In this document: in pieces, positions 26,469 to 35,493 of the stretch
How the letters are laid out: every line of letters begins with the position of its first letter
How positions within the stretch are numbered: position 1 is the stretch's first letter
Assembly (NCBI RefSeq): GCF_039521975.1
Contig: NZ_BAAACZ010000009.1
Coordinates: forward strand, 62,001 to 126,000
DNA length: 64,000 nucleotides
Direction: 5' to 3'
Source of the DNA: Alkalibacillus silvisoli
Lineage (GTDB): Bacteria; Bacillota; Bacilli; Bacillales; Alkalibacillaceae
Notes under the pieces: model-generated
Told to the model about the DNA's origin: nothing
Seen by the model: only the letters and a program-made list of their open reading frames with translations
Database searches by the model: none
Made by a program: the position numbers and the translations under genes

Positions 26469-27101
26469 TTGCTTGATTTATTGATTCTGACGTTGTTACT
26501 TAGTTTCGCAGTCAGTTTTGACAGTTTCTTTTTTGGTTTAACGTATCGTGTCCGTTCGATTAGAGTGAAACCATACACGATTTTAATGGTTGGAGCCTTC
26601 ACAGCTTGTAGTTTTTTACTTGGTGGTTGGATTGGTGAACTTGTCATGTTCATCATGCCATTTATTTCACAATTTTTAGGTGGGTTAATTTTCATTGCAA
26701 TCGGTACATGGGTGCTTTGGCAATGGTTACAAGACCAAAAACAAAAAGTTAAATATTACAGTCGGGTTCAAGAAATGACTCTCAATTTGAAAACATTATG
26801 GGAAATACTAAAACGTCCACAAGTTGCTGACCGTGACCGTTCAGGTTCGATCACGGGTATGGAATCAGTCATCGTCGCAATAGCATTATCATTAGATTCT
26901 TTCGCTAGTGGTATTGGTGCAGCTTTCTTTGAAATTCCAGCATTCGTTGTCGCAGGCGTTGTAGGTTTAGCGTCAATGTTTTTCTTAATTTGTGGTATAG
27001 GTCTTGGTAAATGGATGCATCGTTTTGCTTGGGTACACCCGCTTTCATTTATACCAGGGTTAATTTTAATAAGCTTAGGGATTTGGAACTTTATAAGGTA
27101 G
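26469..27101 (+). CDS. ytaF: Sporulation membrane protein YtaF
   Basis: YtaF is a multi-pass membrane protein linked to sporulation and related to the MntP/cation-efflux-like fold. The start is TTG 26469 with GGAAGGAGC 9 bp upstream; the product has 210 residues. Six membrane segments are visible in two repeats: LTLLLSFAVSFDSFFFGLTY near 8 and VIVAIALSLDSFASGIGAAF near 135 share the SFDSF/SLDSF motif. The hydrophilic middle (about 82-125) contains DRDRSGSITG. A transported substrate is not proven. Confidence 0.87.
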   Translation: MLDLLILTLLLSFAVSFDSFFFGLTYRVRSIRVKPYTILMVGAFTACSFLLGGWIGELVMFIMPFISQFLGGLIFIAIGTWVLWQWLQDQKQKVKYYSRVQEMTLNLKTLWEILKRPQVADRDRSGSITGMESVIVAIALSLDSFASGIGAAFFEIPAFVVAGVVGLASMFFLICGIGLGKWMHRFAWVHPLSFIPGLILISLGIWNFIR

Positions 27102-27111
27102 GGAATTGATT

Positions 27112-27714
27112 ATGACATTAGTTATTGGATTAACAGGCAGTATTGCAACAGGTAAATCAACTATTTCAAACATGCTGATTGATTGGAGCTTTCCAGTAAT
27201 CGATGCAGACACAATATCAAGAGAAGTCGTGCAAGTAGGTGAAGAAGCTTATGAACAAATCGTTGCGACTTTTGGAAGGCAAGTATTACAAGAAGATGGT
27301 TCTTTAAACAGGGAAGCTTTAGGTAATATCGTTTTTCAAGATGAATCAAAAAGAAAAAAGCTGAATCAAATTATGCATCCCAAAATCCGAAAGAGGATGT
27401 TAGAAAGACGTGATCAGTATGTCTCAAATAACGTGGAACTTGTAGTAATGGATATTCCGTTACTTTTTGAGAGTGATTTGTTTCATTATGTAGATAAGGT
27501 GCTAGTCGTCTATGTTGATCCTGATATACAGCTTGATCGACTGACTAAACGTGATGAAATTTCAGCTGAGAAAGCTTTAGAACGAATTAACGCACAAATC
27601 CCGATCACTGAAAAAAAGGACCTGGCTGATACTATTGTCAATAACGGTGGTTCTATAAAAGAAAGTGAAGATCAATTAAAAGACATTTTAAATACTTGGG
27701 GAATAGAGGTTTAA
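27112..27714 (+). CDS. coaE: Dephospho-CoA kinase CoaE
   Basis: CoaE phosphorylates dephospho-CoA, the last step of coenzyme A synthesis. From ATG 27112 (behind AGGTAGGGA) the product has 200 residues. Visible are the P-loop GLTGSIATGKST at 6-17, DADTISREVV near 31, the HPKIRKRM region near 89, and the lid-type RLTKRDEISAEKALERI near 140-158. It is the last gene of the polA operon. A gap of 115 bp with the gapB promoter follows. Confidence 0.96.
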   Translation: MTLVIGLTGSIATGKSTISNMLIDWSFPVIDADTISREVVQVGEEAYEQIVATFGRQVLQEDGSLNREALGNIVFQDESKRKKLNQIMHPKIRKRMLERRDQYVSNNVELVVMDIPLLFESDLFHYVDKVLVVYVDPDIQLDRLTKRDEISAEKALERINAQIPITEKKDLADTIVNNGGSIKESEDQLKDILNTWGIEV

Positions 27715-27764
27715 ACTTAAATTTTGTCCATTTTTATAAAAAACTCCTCACATTTCTAACTTAA

Positions 27765-27775
27765 TGTGTTATACT
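27765..27775 (+). promoter_or_regulatory. CcpN-type operator on the gapB -10 region
   Basis: TGTGTTATACT fits the CcpN consensus TRTGHYATAYW at every position and overlaps the TATACT -10 hexamer (27770-27775). CcpN represses gapB and pckA under glycolytic conditions in B. subtilis. The site sits 55 bp before gapB. Confidence 0.7.
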
Positions 27776-27829
27776 AATATCAATAAAACAACAAAAAGTA
27801 TAACATAAAGTTATTGAGGGGGACTTTAA

Positions 27830-28849
27830 ATGAGTGTAACAAAAATAGCAATAAATGGTTTTGGGCGAATAGGTAGAATGGTATTTCGCCGTGCGATGAA
27901 AGAACAACAAGTAGAAATTGTAGCAATTAATGCAAGCTATCCAACAGAAACGTTAGCTCATTTAATTAAATATGATTCAGTACACGGAGCGTATGAAGGC
28001 TCTGTTGAGGTTGTTAATGATGAATTAGTTGTAGATGGGCATAAAATTATGAAGGTTTCAAACCGTAATCCTGCTGAATTACCATGGGATGAATTAAATG
28101 TTGATGTTGTTGTTGAAGCAACAGGTAAATTTAATTCAAATGACAAAGCAGGAGCACATATAGAAGCAGGGGCTAAAAAGGTCGTACTTACTGCCCCAGG
28201 AAAACCAGCTGATCAAACGATTGTGATGGGGGTTAATGAAGAAACTTATGACCCTGAAAAGCACCATGTTATTTCAAATGCTTCGTGCACGACGAACTGT
28301 TTAGCACCAGTCGCTAAAGTATTGCATGAAAAATTCGGAATTGAAAATGGATTAATGACGACCGTTCACGCGTTTACAAATGATCAACAAAACTTAGATA
28401 ATCCTCATAAAGATTTAAGAAGAGCTCGTGGATGTACACAATCAATCATCCCAACATCAACAGGAGCTGCTAAAGCGATTAATGAAGTTTTACCGAGCTT
28501 AACCGGAAAATTACACGGAATGGCATTACGTGTCCCGACTCCTAACGTTTCTTTAGTAGACCTAGTTGTTGACCTAGAACAAGATGTTACTGAAGAACAA
28601 GTTAATCAAGCATTCCATGATGCTGTGAATGGAGAATTAAATGATTATCTATCGATTAATGATGACCCGTTAGTTTCAATTGATTACACAACTTCACCTT
28701 ATTCATCTATTGTAGATGGTTTATCAACGATCGTAATGGATGATCGTAAAGTAAAGGTCTTAGCATGGTATGATAATGAGTGGGGCTATTCATGTCGAGT
28801 AGTTGACTTAGTGAAATACGTAGGAAACCAATTATACGTTCATCAATAA
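27830..28849 (+). CDS. gapB: Glyceraldehyde-3-phosphate dehydrogenase GapB (gluconeogenic)
   Basis: GapB works in the gluconeogenic direction and prefers NADP in B. subtilis. The 339-residue protein has NGFGRIGRMVFR near 8, then AINASYPTETLAHLIKYDS near 34. The latter lacks the Asp that selects NAD in GapA. The catalytic Cys is in SNASCTTNCLAP near 152, His is in TVHAFTNDQQ near 179, and the C-terminal NEWGYSCRVVDL closes the fold. The promoter carries a CcpN-type site. In B. subtilis speD lies between gapB and nrdR, but it is absent here. Confidence 0.93.
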   Translation: MSVTKIAINGFGRIGRMVFRRAMKEQQVEIVAINASYPTETLAHLIKYDSVHGAYEGSVEVVNDELVVDGHKIMKVSNRNPAELPWDELNVDVVVEATGKFNSNDKAGAHIEAGAKKVVLTAPGKPADQTIVMGVNEETYDPEKHHVISNASCTTNCLAPVAKVLHEKFGIENGLMTTVHAFTNDQQNLDNPHKDLRRARGCTQSIIPTSTGAAKAINEVLPSLTGKLHGMALRVPTPNVSLVDLVVDLEQDVTEEQVNQAFHDAVNGELNDYLSINDDPLVSIDYTTSPYSSIVDGLSTIVMDDRKVKVLAWYDNEWGYSCRVVDLVKYVGNQLYVHQ

Positions 28850-28871
28850 AATATAATTTAAGCTTAATAAG

Positions 28872-28920
28872 CTGCTTCAACAGTTATAAACCTTTAACTA
28901 TTGAAGCAGTTTTTTTATTT
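28872..28920 (+). terminator. gapB terminator
   Basis: CTGCTTCAA (28872-28880) pairs with TTGAAGCAG (28901-28909), followed by TTTTTTTATTT. The rest of the gap to nrdR shows no ORF; a TATAAT near 29085-29100 probably belongs to the nrdR promoter. Confidence 0.9.
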
Positions 28921-29135
28921 AGGTTATATACTCAAAAGTGGTTCGTCTGTTGTCTTTCAAAGAACCTAAATCACAATGAAGTCTAAGTTACCCATTTAAA
29001 ATATTAATAAATACTTGGCGATGGTTTTTGTTTTTCTTTATAATGAAATAAGGCAGAACCCATTAAAATTATGAACTTTTTGTTATAATAAACAAAATAG
29101 TATTATTGAAAATATGTTTTTGAGGTGGCTAACAT

Positions 29136-29600
29136 ATGAGATGCCCAAATTGCGATGATAAAACCACAAAAGTTTTAGATTCAAGGCCAATTGATCAAGG
29201 TAAATCGATTAGACGTCGACGTGAATGTGATGATTGTCATTATCGATTTACAACTTTTGAGCGCGTTGAGGAAATTCCACTTATTGTCGTGAAAAAAGAA
29301 GGTACGAGAGAAGAGTTTAACCGAGAAAAGTTAAAGCGTGGTTTAATAAAATCTTGTGAGAAGCGACCCGTTTCATTAGAGCAAATCGAACAAGTCGCCT
29401 TTGATGTTGAGAAGGATTTAAGAGATCAAGGTAACTCAGAGATTTTAAGTCAAGATATTGGGGAATTGATAATGGGTCGGTTAGCTGAAGTTGATGAAGT
29501 GGCTTATGTTCGATTTGCTTCAGTTTATCGACAATTTAAAGACATTAATGTATTTATGAATGAGTTACATGATATGATTAACCGTACGAAGAATAGTTAG
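29136..29600 (+). CDS. nrdR: Transcriptional repressor NrdR
   Basis: NrdR senses ATP/dATP and represses ribonucleotide reductase genes. The 154-residue protein has the N-terminal zinc ribbon C3-x2-C6...C31-x2-C34 with the RRRREC DNA-contact region. The ATP-cone domain (about 49-139) contains VVKKEGTREEFNREKLKRG. It is the first gene of nrdR-dnaB-dnaI, 20 bp before dnaB, so dNTP control is linked with replication restart. I saw no clear NrdR box in front of it. Confidence 0.95.
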   Translation: MRCPNCDDKTTKVLDSRPIDQGKSIRRRRECDDCHYRFTTFERVEEIPLIVVKKEGTREEFNREKLKRGLIKSCEKRPVSLEQIEQVAFDVEKDLRDQGNSEILSQDIGELIMGRLAEVDEVAYVRFASVYRQFKDINVFMNELHDMINRTKNS

Positions 29601-29620
29601 ATAGAAACAAGAGGGGAGTG

Positions 29621-31006
29621 ATGATCGTGCAAGAGCGGATGAAGCATTTATTACCTAATGATCAAATGCAAATAATTAAGCAAACAACGTTTTTTGAAGA
29701 TGCGGATTCTGTTCTAACACTGCTTTATCAGCCGTTAATCGGCAAGGAGAGTGTGGCTTTATATCAAGCCTTGTGGCGCTCATCGACCTCCCAATTATCA
29801 CAATCACAAATCTCGCATCATTATATGATGAGTCTTTTAAATATAACATTAGATGATCTATATGAAGCGCGTAAAAAGCTTGAAGGAATTGGGTTATTAA
29901 AGTCATTTAAAGAAGAGGATAGTTTCCGGACTTTTTATTATTTATTAAGACGGCCTGTTTCGGCTTTTCAATTTTTTGATCATCCAACTCTATCAGTTTT
30001 ATTAGAACATCACGTTGGAAAAGAAGCGCATCAACAATTACAAAAGCGACTTGCACCAAAACCTTCAATATCATCAAACGTAGAAGATGTGACTCTTAGT
30101 TTTGATGATGTATTTACAACTGTCGCACATAAAAAACAGCCCCCTAAAAGAGAAGCTGATGAATCACTGGTTATTCAAACTGACTTGCCATTAGAATGGT
30201 TATACAAAATGCTAACTCAACAACAAATAGAACCGAAAAATATTCTAACGAATGCTAATTTGAATTACATGGAAAAAATAATCAAAATCTATGATGTTGA
30301 CTATTTAGAGTTGGAGAAGGCATTGCTTTGGGCTGTAAATGAGGATGCAGGTTTTGACCGTCAAGAATTTCTTGATATGTGTAAAGATATTTATTATAAA
30401 AAGCATGGTACGGTCCCACCACGATTGTATACAAAAGGACAAGCACATAAAGTAGGTCAGGATGAGGTAGTAGAGGCAACGTCCAATGAACAACCTGAAT
30501 CGAAACAGAACCAATTGATTCAACATTTTGACCAAATTACCCATCGTGAATTGCTAGAGGACCATTCAAGTTCTGGAATCGCTTCAATGAAAGAGATTGA
30601 AATGATTACGAATCTAATGGAAGAGCATGGATTATCCCAACCTGTTATGAATGTATTAGTTCACTACGTATTAAAGAAAAATGGGAATAAATTAAATCGT
30701 AATTATATGGATACAATAGCTGCCCATTGGAGTCGTGAAGGTGTAAATACAGCTAAAGCTGCAATGGATATGGCGAAGAAGGAACATCATATGTATCAAA
30801 CGTGGCAACAAAAAAAGAAACAAAAACAGCAGAAATCTACAAGTAAATCTAAGGAAGTATTACCGAAATGGTTTAAAGAGCAAAAACAACAAAAAAACGA
30901 ACCTCAAAAAACAGATGAAAATAAAAAACTAGAAGATTCAAAAATAGAAGATTCAAATGAGGATTTAGAAGCTTTCTTTAAAAGCTTTTCACAATCGAAA
31001 CAATGA
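29621..31006 (+). CDS. dnaB: Replication initiation/membrane attachment protein DnaB
   Basis: This DnaB is the Gram-positive helicase co-loader, not the E. coli helicase. The protein is about 460 residues. An N-terminal winged-helix region (about 10-110) contains LLYQPLIGKESVALYQALW. A DnaB_2/DnaD-like domain (about 315-395) includes SGIASMKEIEMITNLMEEHGL and NYMDTIAAHWSREGVNT. The C-terminus is very Lys/Gln/Glu-rich and probably disordered. The start is uncertain: ATG 29621 is very close to GAGGGGAG, and GTG 29627 is better spaced. Confidence 0.92.
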   Translation: MIVQERMKHLLPNDQMQIIKQTTFFEDADSVLTLLYQPLIGKESVALYQALWRSSTSQLSQSQISHHYMMSLLNITLDDLYEARKKLEGIGLLKSFKEEDSFRTFYYLLRRPVSAFQFFDHPTLSVLLEHHVGKEAHQQLQKRLAPKPSISSNVEDVTLSFDDVFTTVAHKKQPPKREADESLVIQTDLPLEWLYKMLTQQQIEPKNILTNANLNYMEKIIKIYDVDYLELEKALLWAVNEDAGFDRQEFLDMCKDIYYKKHGTVPPRLYTKGQAHKVGQDEVVEATSNEQPESKQNQLIQHFDQITHRELLEDHSSSGIASMKEIEMITNLMEEHGLSQPVMNVLVHYVLKKNGNKLNRNYMDTIAAHWSREGVNTAKAAMDMAKKEHHMYQTWQQKKKQKQQKSTSKSKEVLPKWFKEQKQQKNEPQKTDENKKLEDSKIEDSNEDLEAFFKSFSQSKQ

Positions 31007-31022
31007 ATGAAGGATGATTTTA

Positions 31023-31955
31023 ATGGAACCCATTCAATCTACGCTCAAAAACTGGTTGAAAAATAACGATCATTTTCAAGCATCGATGAAAGAAATGCGA
31101 GATAAAGTGTTATCTTCAGAACGTGTCAAAAAGTTATTAAAAGAACACCCAGAACTAACTGAAAGCCAAATTGAGTCACAATTAATGAAGTTGTATGAAT
31201 ATGACGATCAATCACTTAACTGTGAGAAGTGTAAGTCATTACAAAGTTGTATTAATGTCATTCCAGGTTACGTTCCAGAAGCCCGAGTACAAAGCGGAAA
31301 AGTTAAGTTAATCTATCATGAATGCCAAAGAAAAGAAAAAGAACTTTATATGCAAAAGCAACGCTCTTTTGTTCAAAGCTTACACATGCCAAGAGAGATT
31401 CATGAAGCATCTTTCTCTCAAATAAAACTAGATGCTTACGGAAGAACAGAAGCCCTCCAAAAAGTACAGCAGTTTTATGAACGTGGGGATCAACTACCTA
31501 ATAAAGGTTTATATTTGCATGGGAGTTTTGGAGTTGGAAAAACTTATTTATTAGCTGCTTTAGCTAATGAGTTAGCTAAAAAACAAATTGACACACTCTT
31601 AATTTTTATGCCTGAATTTGTTAGGGAAATGAAAGCATCGATTACAGACTCAACGATTAATCAAAAGATTGACAAATTTAAACGTGCATCAGTTTTAATT
31701 TTTGATGATATTGGTGCTGAATTTTTATCTCCGTGGTTTAGAGATGAAGTATTAGGTGCAATTTTACAGTTTCGAATGATGGAACGTCTTCCTGTATTTT
31801 TTACATCGAATTATGATTTAAATGAACTAGAGAAAATGTTAGCCAAAGCAGGACGAGGTGACGTTGAGGAACTTAAAGCGGCTCGTATTATGGAGCGAAT
31901 TAGTCAAGTGAGTGAACCTGTACAAGTAACCGGAGCAAATCATCGCGACCAATAA
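31023..31955 (+). CDS. dnaI: Primosomal protein DnaI (helicase loader)
   Basis: DnaI loads the replicative helicase with DnaB and DnaD. From ATG 31023 (behind AAGGATG) the product has 310 residues, one fewer than B. subtilis. The N-terminal helicase-binding domain has a Cys set (CEKCKSLQSC near 68-77, with another Cys near 106) for zinc. The AAA+ domain has Walker A GSFGVGKTY near 170, Walker B VLIFDDIGAE near 225, and sensor-1 FFTSNYDLNEL near 260. Spacing to dnaB is 16 bp. The stop codon lies inside the terminator. Confidence 0.95.
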   Translation: MEPIQSTLKNWLKNNDHFQASMKEMRDKVLSSERVKKLLKEHPELTESQIESQLMKLYEYDDQSLNCEKCKSLQSCINVIPGYVPEARVQSGKVKLIYHECQRKEKELYMQKQRSFVQSLHMPREIHEASFSQIKLDAYGRTEALQKVQQFYERGDQLPNKGLYLHGSFGVGKTYLLAALANELAKKQIDTLLIFMPEFVREMKASITDSTINQKIDKFKRASVLIFDDIGAEFLSPWFRDEVLGAILQFRMMERLPVFFTSNYDLNELEKMLAKAGRGDVEELKAARIMERISQVSEPVQVTGANHRDQ

Positions 31956-31973
31956 ATATTGGTCGCTTCTTTC
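31945..31973 (+). terminator. nrdR-dnaB-dnaI terminator overlapping the dnaI stop
   Basis: GCGACCAAT (31945-31953) pairs with ATTGGTCGC (31958-31966), followed by TTCTTTC. The dnaI stop codon (31953-31955) is within the hairpin. Confidence 0.8.
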
Positions 31974-32033
31974 ATGTTTTCAAACTTGCTTTCATAAACT
32001 GTAATACCTTGTTCTATGAAAGAGGGATGTGGA

Positions 32034-32849
32034 GTGAAAGAAACAAGTTTAGTATTTAAAAATGAGTACGAAGCAAAACAGTTTTACTTGTACTTAATGA
32101 CAGTTAACTTCAAAGGAAATGTACATGCTTACGAAAATACTGTTTGGTTGTCCAATAATTTATTTGTGAAGCGGACGAGCTTAGTTGATTTAATTTTTCC
32201 GTATATTTTAGATACTTATGTACCTAGAATTTCACAAAAGATTTTACGAGAGGCTTATTATTTTGATGATGATGAGATTGAGCAAATCATACCATTTGTC
32301 GTTTCATTAAGTACTGCTCCAAAAATGTTGCACAGTGAATTGAATGATTCACTGTATGAACGATTAGTTCATTATATTTTTAATCAAGAGAATACAACAA
32401 GTTTAGAAATGGAACATCTTTATGAACAACTCTTTTCTCAAGAAGGGGATTGGTATGAAATCGTTGGGTTTGGCATTGAAGAATGGCAAGGTGAGTTACA
32501 TTTTCAAGATCGAATGGAGCAGTTGAGAAGCTTTATTGATGGTCAAGAGCCTTATTATGAGCATGTTATTGTTTATTACAAGCAAGATGCTATTTTGTTT
32601 GAAGGTAATGGTAAGTTAATTCAAGATCAGATTCTATCATCTGCGACAACTCCGTTTCAAGAAATTATGGACCAAACGAAAGTGATCGGTAAATTATTAG
32701 CGATTGCTCCGAATCGAGTGGATGTTTATGCTTCAAATGATCGCATTCATGAAATTTATAGTCTAATGAACATTTTCCAAGAAAGAGTTTGTCTATACCC
32801 GATTAATCAATTTCCGCATTATTTTGAAATGAATAATAAAAGACAATAA
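32034..32849 (+). CDS. YtxC-like sporulation protein
   Basis: The product of 272 residues (from GTG 32034, behind AGAGGGATG) is a soluble-looking, acidic protein without motifs I can name. By position between dnaI and thrS, length and general layout it corresponds to YtxC of B. subtilis, annotated as a putative sporulation protein. Its central part is rich in aromatic and acidic residues (YEQLFSQEGDWYEIVGFGIEEW near 125-146). No catalytic residues are evident, and function remains unknown. Confidence 0.75.
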   Translation: MKETSLVFKNEYEAKQFYLYLMTVNFKGNVHAYENTVWLSNNLFVKRTSLVDLIFPYILDTYVPRISQKILREAYYFDDDEIEQIIPFVVSLSTAPKMLHSELNDSLYERLVHYIFNQENTTSLEMEHLYEQLFSQEGDWYEIVGFGIEEWQGELHFQDRMEQLRSFIDGQEPYYEHVIVYYKQDAILFEGNGKLIQDQILSSATTPFQEIMDQTKVIGKLLAIAPNRVDVYASNDRIHEIYSLMNIFQERVCLYPINQFPHYFEMNNKRQ

Positions 32850-32869
32850 ATAATCTGTGAAGTTAGCTC

Positions 32870-32898
32870 TTGATTTTCCTACTTAACATCGTTATAAT
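32870..32898 (+). promoter_or_regulatory. Promoter of the thrS T-box transcript
   Basis: TTGATT (32870-32875) and TATAAT (32893-32898), with a 17-bp spacer, lie about 30 bp before the T-box leader. Confidence 0.75.
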
Positions 32899-32917
32899 AC
32901 GTACATAATAAAGTAAA

Positions 32918-33176
32918 TACGGTTATGCATTGAAGAGGACAAGAGCAATTTGATCCAACTTTACAGAAAAGAAAGCCTTGGCTGCGAGCTTTCAAGTATG
33001 ACTTATTGTTTACCACCTCCGAGCATTCATTGTGAACTTGAACTTGTATACAATTCTAGCAATGAACGTCTATCGGCGATAACGATCTCTTGAGAGCTGC
33101 ATGGTGCAGAATCAGGGTGGAACCACGGGTATAAACACTCGTCCCTTTTATATTAAGGGATGAGTGTTTTTTGTTT
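32918..33176 (+). promoter_or_regulatory. T-box riboswitch of thrS (specifier ACC)
   Basis: The leader binds uncharged tRNA-Thr and then lets transcription continue into thrS. The conserved T-box AGGGTGGAACCACGGGT is at 33114-33130. The competing terminator is AAACACTCGTCCCTT (33133-33147) with AAGGGATGAGTGTTT (33155-33169) and a T-run. Stem I contains GAAAGCC...GCTGCGAGCTTTC (about 32970-32993). The likely specifier is ACC at 33012-33014, followed by ACCTCCGAGC, the same layout as in the pheS leader. Confidence 0.93.
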
Positions 33177-33242
33177 TATAAAACAGCTTTTGTACGAGTC
33201 ACATCAGACGTCAAAGTAAATAAGTGGAAAGGTGGATGTAAA

Positions 33243-35183
33243 ATGAGTGAAATGATTCAGATCAAGTTCCCAGATGGAAATGCTAAGGAGTTTCCAAAGG
33301 GTACGACGATAGAAAATATAGCAGGGGATATAAGCTCTGGGTTGAAAAAGCAGGCATTAGCCGGTAAATTCAACGGCGAAATGGTTGATTTAAGAACCGA
33401 ACTTCATCAAGATGGAGACATTCAAATCATCACATACCGCGACGATGACGGCATCGACGTTTTAAGGCACTCAACTGCTCATTTAATGGCACAAGCAATT
33501 AAACGATTGTATGGCGATGTGAAATTAGGAGTAGGACCAGTCATTGAGGGTGGTTTCTATTATGATTTAGACATGGAAGATACAATTACACCTGAAGATC
33601 TACCAAAAATCGAAAAAGAAATGAAAAAAATAGTCGATGAAGCATTAGAAATTAGAAGGGTAGATGTATCTCGTGAAGAGGCTCAACAACGCTATCAAGA
33701 AATTGGTGATGATTTAAAGCTTGAATTAATCAATGATATTAAAGAAGGTGAACAAGTTTCGATCTATGAACAAGGTGAATTCTTTGACCTTTGCCGTGGA
33801 GTCCATGTGCCGCATACAGGTAAAATTAAAATATTTAAACTGTTATCAATCTCAGGTGCGTATTGGCGCGGTGATAGCGATAATAAAATGCTTCAACGTA
33901 TTTACGGAACAGCGTTTGAGAAAAAAGGTCAATTAGAAGAACATTTACGTCTCCTTGAAGAAGCGAAAGAGCGTGATCACCGTAAATTAGGTAAAGAACT
34001 TGAAATCTTTACTGTTTCACAAAAAGTTGGCCAAGGTCTACCGTTATGGTTACCTAAAGGAGCAACAATTCGTCGTACAATTGAAAGGTACATTGTCGAC
34101 ATTGAAGAGCGTTTAGGTTATGACCATGTCTATACACCAGTGTTAGGTAGTGTTGATTTATATAAAACGAGTGGACATTGGGACCATTATCAAGATGATA
34201 TGTTCCCAACTATGGAGATGGATAATGAAGACTTAGTGCTTCGACCAATGAACTGCCCACACCATATGATGGTATATAAAAATCAATTACACAGTTATCG
34301 TAATCTACCTGTTCGTATTGCTGAGCTTGGTACAATGCATCGTCATGAAATGTCAGGTGCATTGGCTGGTTTACAACGTGTACGTGGGATGACGTTAAAT
34401 GATGCTCATATCTTTGCACGTCCTGATCAATTAAAAGATGAATTTACTCGAGTTGTACGGCTGATCCAAAACGTGTATAAAGATTTTGGAATTAATGATT
34501 ATTACTTCCGCTTATCTTATCATGACAAAGACGATAAGGAGAAGTACGTGGATAACGATGAAATGTGGAATACAGCAGAAGCTTTATTAAAAGAAACAAT
34601 GGAAGAGATGGAGTTAGATTATGTGGAAGCATCTGGAGAGGCGGCATTCTATGGTCCAAAGCTAGACGTTCAAGTTAAAACTGCCCTTGGCAAAGATGAG
34701 ACTTTATCAACAGTTCAGCTTGACTTCCTTCAGCCAGAGCGCTTTGACTTAACTTATATCGGTGAAGACGGTAAAGAGCACCGCCCAGTTGTTATTCACC
34801 GTGGAGTTGTTTCAACAATGGAACGTTTCGTTGCATTCTTAATTGAAGAATATAAAGGCGCTTTCCCAACATGGTTATCACCAGAACAAGTCCGTATAAT
34901 TCCTGTATCGTTAGAAGCGCATATGGATTATGCGAAAAAAGTTCAAGAGAAGTTACAGTATGAAGGCGTACGTGTTGAGCTAGATGTACGAGATGAAAAA
35001 TTAGGTTATAAAATTCGTGAATCCCAGACACAAAAAATTCCATACTCACTTGTATTAGGTGATCATGAGATGAATGAAGAAGCGGTTAATATTCGTAAAT
35101 ATGGTGAGAAAGATAGTGAAACCATCTCATTAGATGAATTCACTCAATCTATTGTTGACGAAATAAATAATCGTAAGCTATAA
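33243..35183 (+). CDS. thrS: Threonyl-tRNA synthetase ThrS
   Basis: ThrS charges tRNA-Thr. I chose ATG 33243, behind AAAGGTGG, since the longer frame runs back into the T-box terminator. The 646 residues show an N-terminal TGS domain (about 4-63) and the editing domain with HSTAHL near 77 and CRGVHVPHTG near 185. The class II catalytic core has MNCPHHM near 336 and GLQRVRGMTLNDAHIF near 379, with motif 3 near 520. The anticodon-binding domain begins at about 545 (QVRIIPVS). Confidence 0.97.
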   Translation: MSEMIQIKFPDGNAKEFPKGTTIENIAGDISSGLKKQALAGKFNGEMVDLRTELHQDGDIQIITYRDDDGIDVLRHSTAHLMAQAIKRLYGDVKLGVGPVIEGGFYYDLDMEDTITPEDLPKIEKEMKKIVDEALEIRRVDVSREEAQQRYQEIGDDLKLELINDIKEGEQVSIYEQGEFFDLCRGVHVPHTGKIKIFKLLSISGAYWRGDSDNKMLQRIYGTAFEKKGQLEEHLRLLEEAKERDHRKLGKELEIFTVSQKVGQGLPLWLPKGATIRRTIERYIVDIEERLGYDHVYTPVLGSVDLYKTSGHWDHYQDDMFPTMEMDNEDLVLRPMNCPHHMMVYKNQLHSYRNLPVRIAELGTMHRHEMSGALAGLQRVRGMTLNDAHIFARPDQLKDEFTRVVRLIQNVYKDFGINDYYFRLSYHDKDDKEKYVDNDEMWNTAEALLKETMEEMELDYVEASGEAAFYGPKLDVQVKTALGKDETLSTVQLDFLQPERFDLTYIGEDGKEHRPVVIHRGVVSTMERFVAFLIEEYKGAFPTWLSPEQVRIIPVSLEAHMDYAKKVQEKLQYEGVRVELDVRDEKLGYKIRESQTQKIPYSLVLGDHEMNEEAVNIRKYGEKDSETISLDEFTQSIVDEINNRKL

Positions 35184-35187
35184 TTTT

Positions 35188-35222
35188 AAGGCAGTCTGCT
35201 TCTAGCATGGCTGCCTTATTTA
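35188..35222 (+). terminator. Probable thrS terminator
   Basis: AAGGCAG (35188-35194) pairs with CTGCCTT (35211-35217), with an inner GC/GC pairing. The T-rich tail (ATTTA) is short, so some read-through into infC is possible. Confidence 0.65.
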
Positions 35223-35226
35223 GTAC

Positions 35227-35255
35227 TTGACATTTATGTTTCACCTCGTTATACT
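35227..35255 (+). promoter_or_regulatory. Promoter of infC-rpmI-rplT
   Basis: TTGACA (35227-35232) and TATACT (35250-35255), with a 17-bp spacer, are a near-consensus vegetative promoter. Confidence 0.85.
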
Positions 35256-35264
35256 AGATAAGGT

Positions 35265-35432
35265 AATTAAATAAGGCGAATTAAAGACAAGTAGAAGCAC
35301 CCGCTTCTCACCTGATTGACGCATATAGCAGTTGACAGGTTTGATTAATTTTCTATTTTATACGTGAGATGCGTATAGATTAACGAAATTAGTGTGTGGG
35401 TGCAGTATGTGTACCGACACTTTTTTTATGGT
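35265..35432 (+). promoter_or_regulatory. Ribosomal protein L20 leader (autoregulatory attenuator)
   Basis: The leader contains the typical AGAAGCACCCGCTTCTCACC block (35293-35312), and GTGGGTGC further on (about 35396-35403) can pair with GCACCCGC. The 3' end folds into AGTGT (35391-35395)/ACACT (35417-35421) followed by seven T, a terminator. L20 binds this leader in B. subtilis and stabilises the terminator, so excess L20 reduces the whole infC-rpmI-rplT operon. Confidence 0.85.
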
Positions 35433-35493
35433 TAATACAATAACACTTGTCAGTACGCCTTAATTTTCTAAGAATTTTTGGAGGTGGCTCACT

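Noticed and set aside
33171..33242. Longer N-terminus for ThrS
   Set aside because: The extension starts in the T-run of the T-box terminator and has no ribosome-binding site. ATG 33243 has one and gives the family N-terminus.
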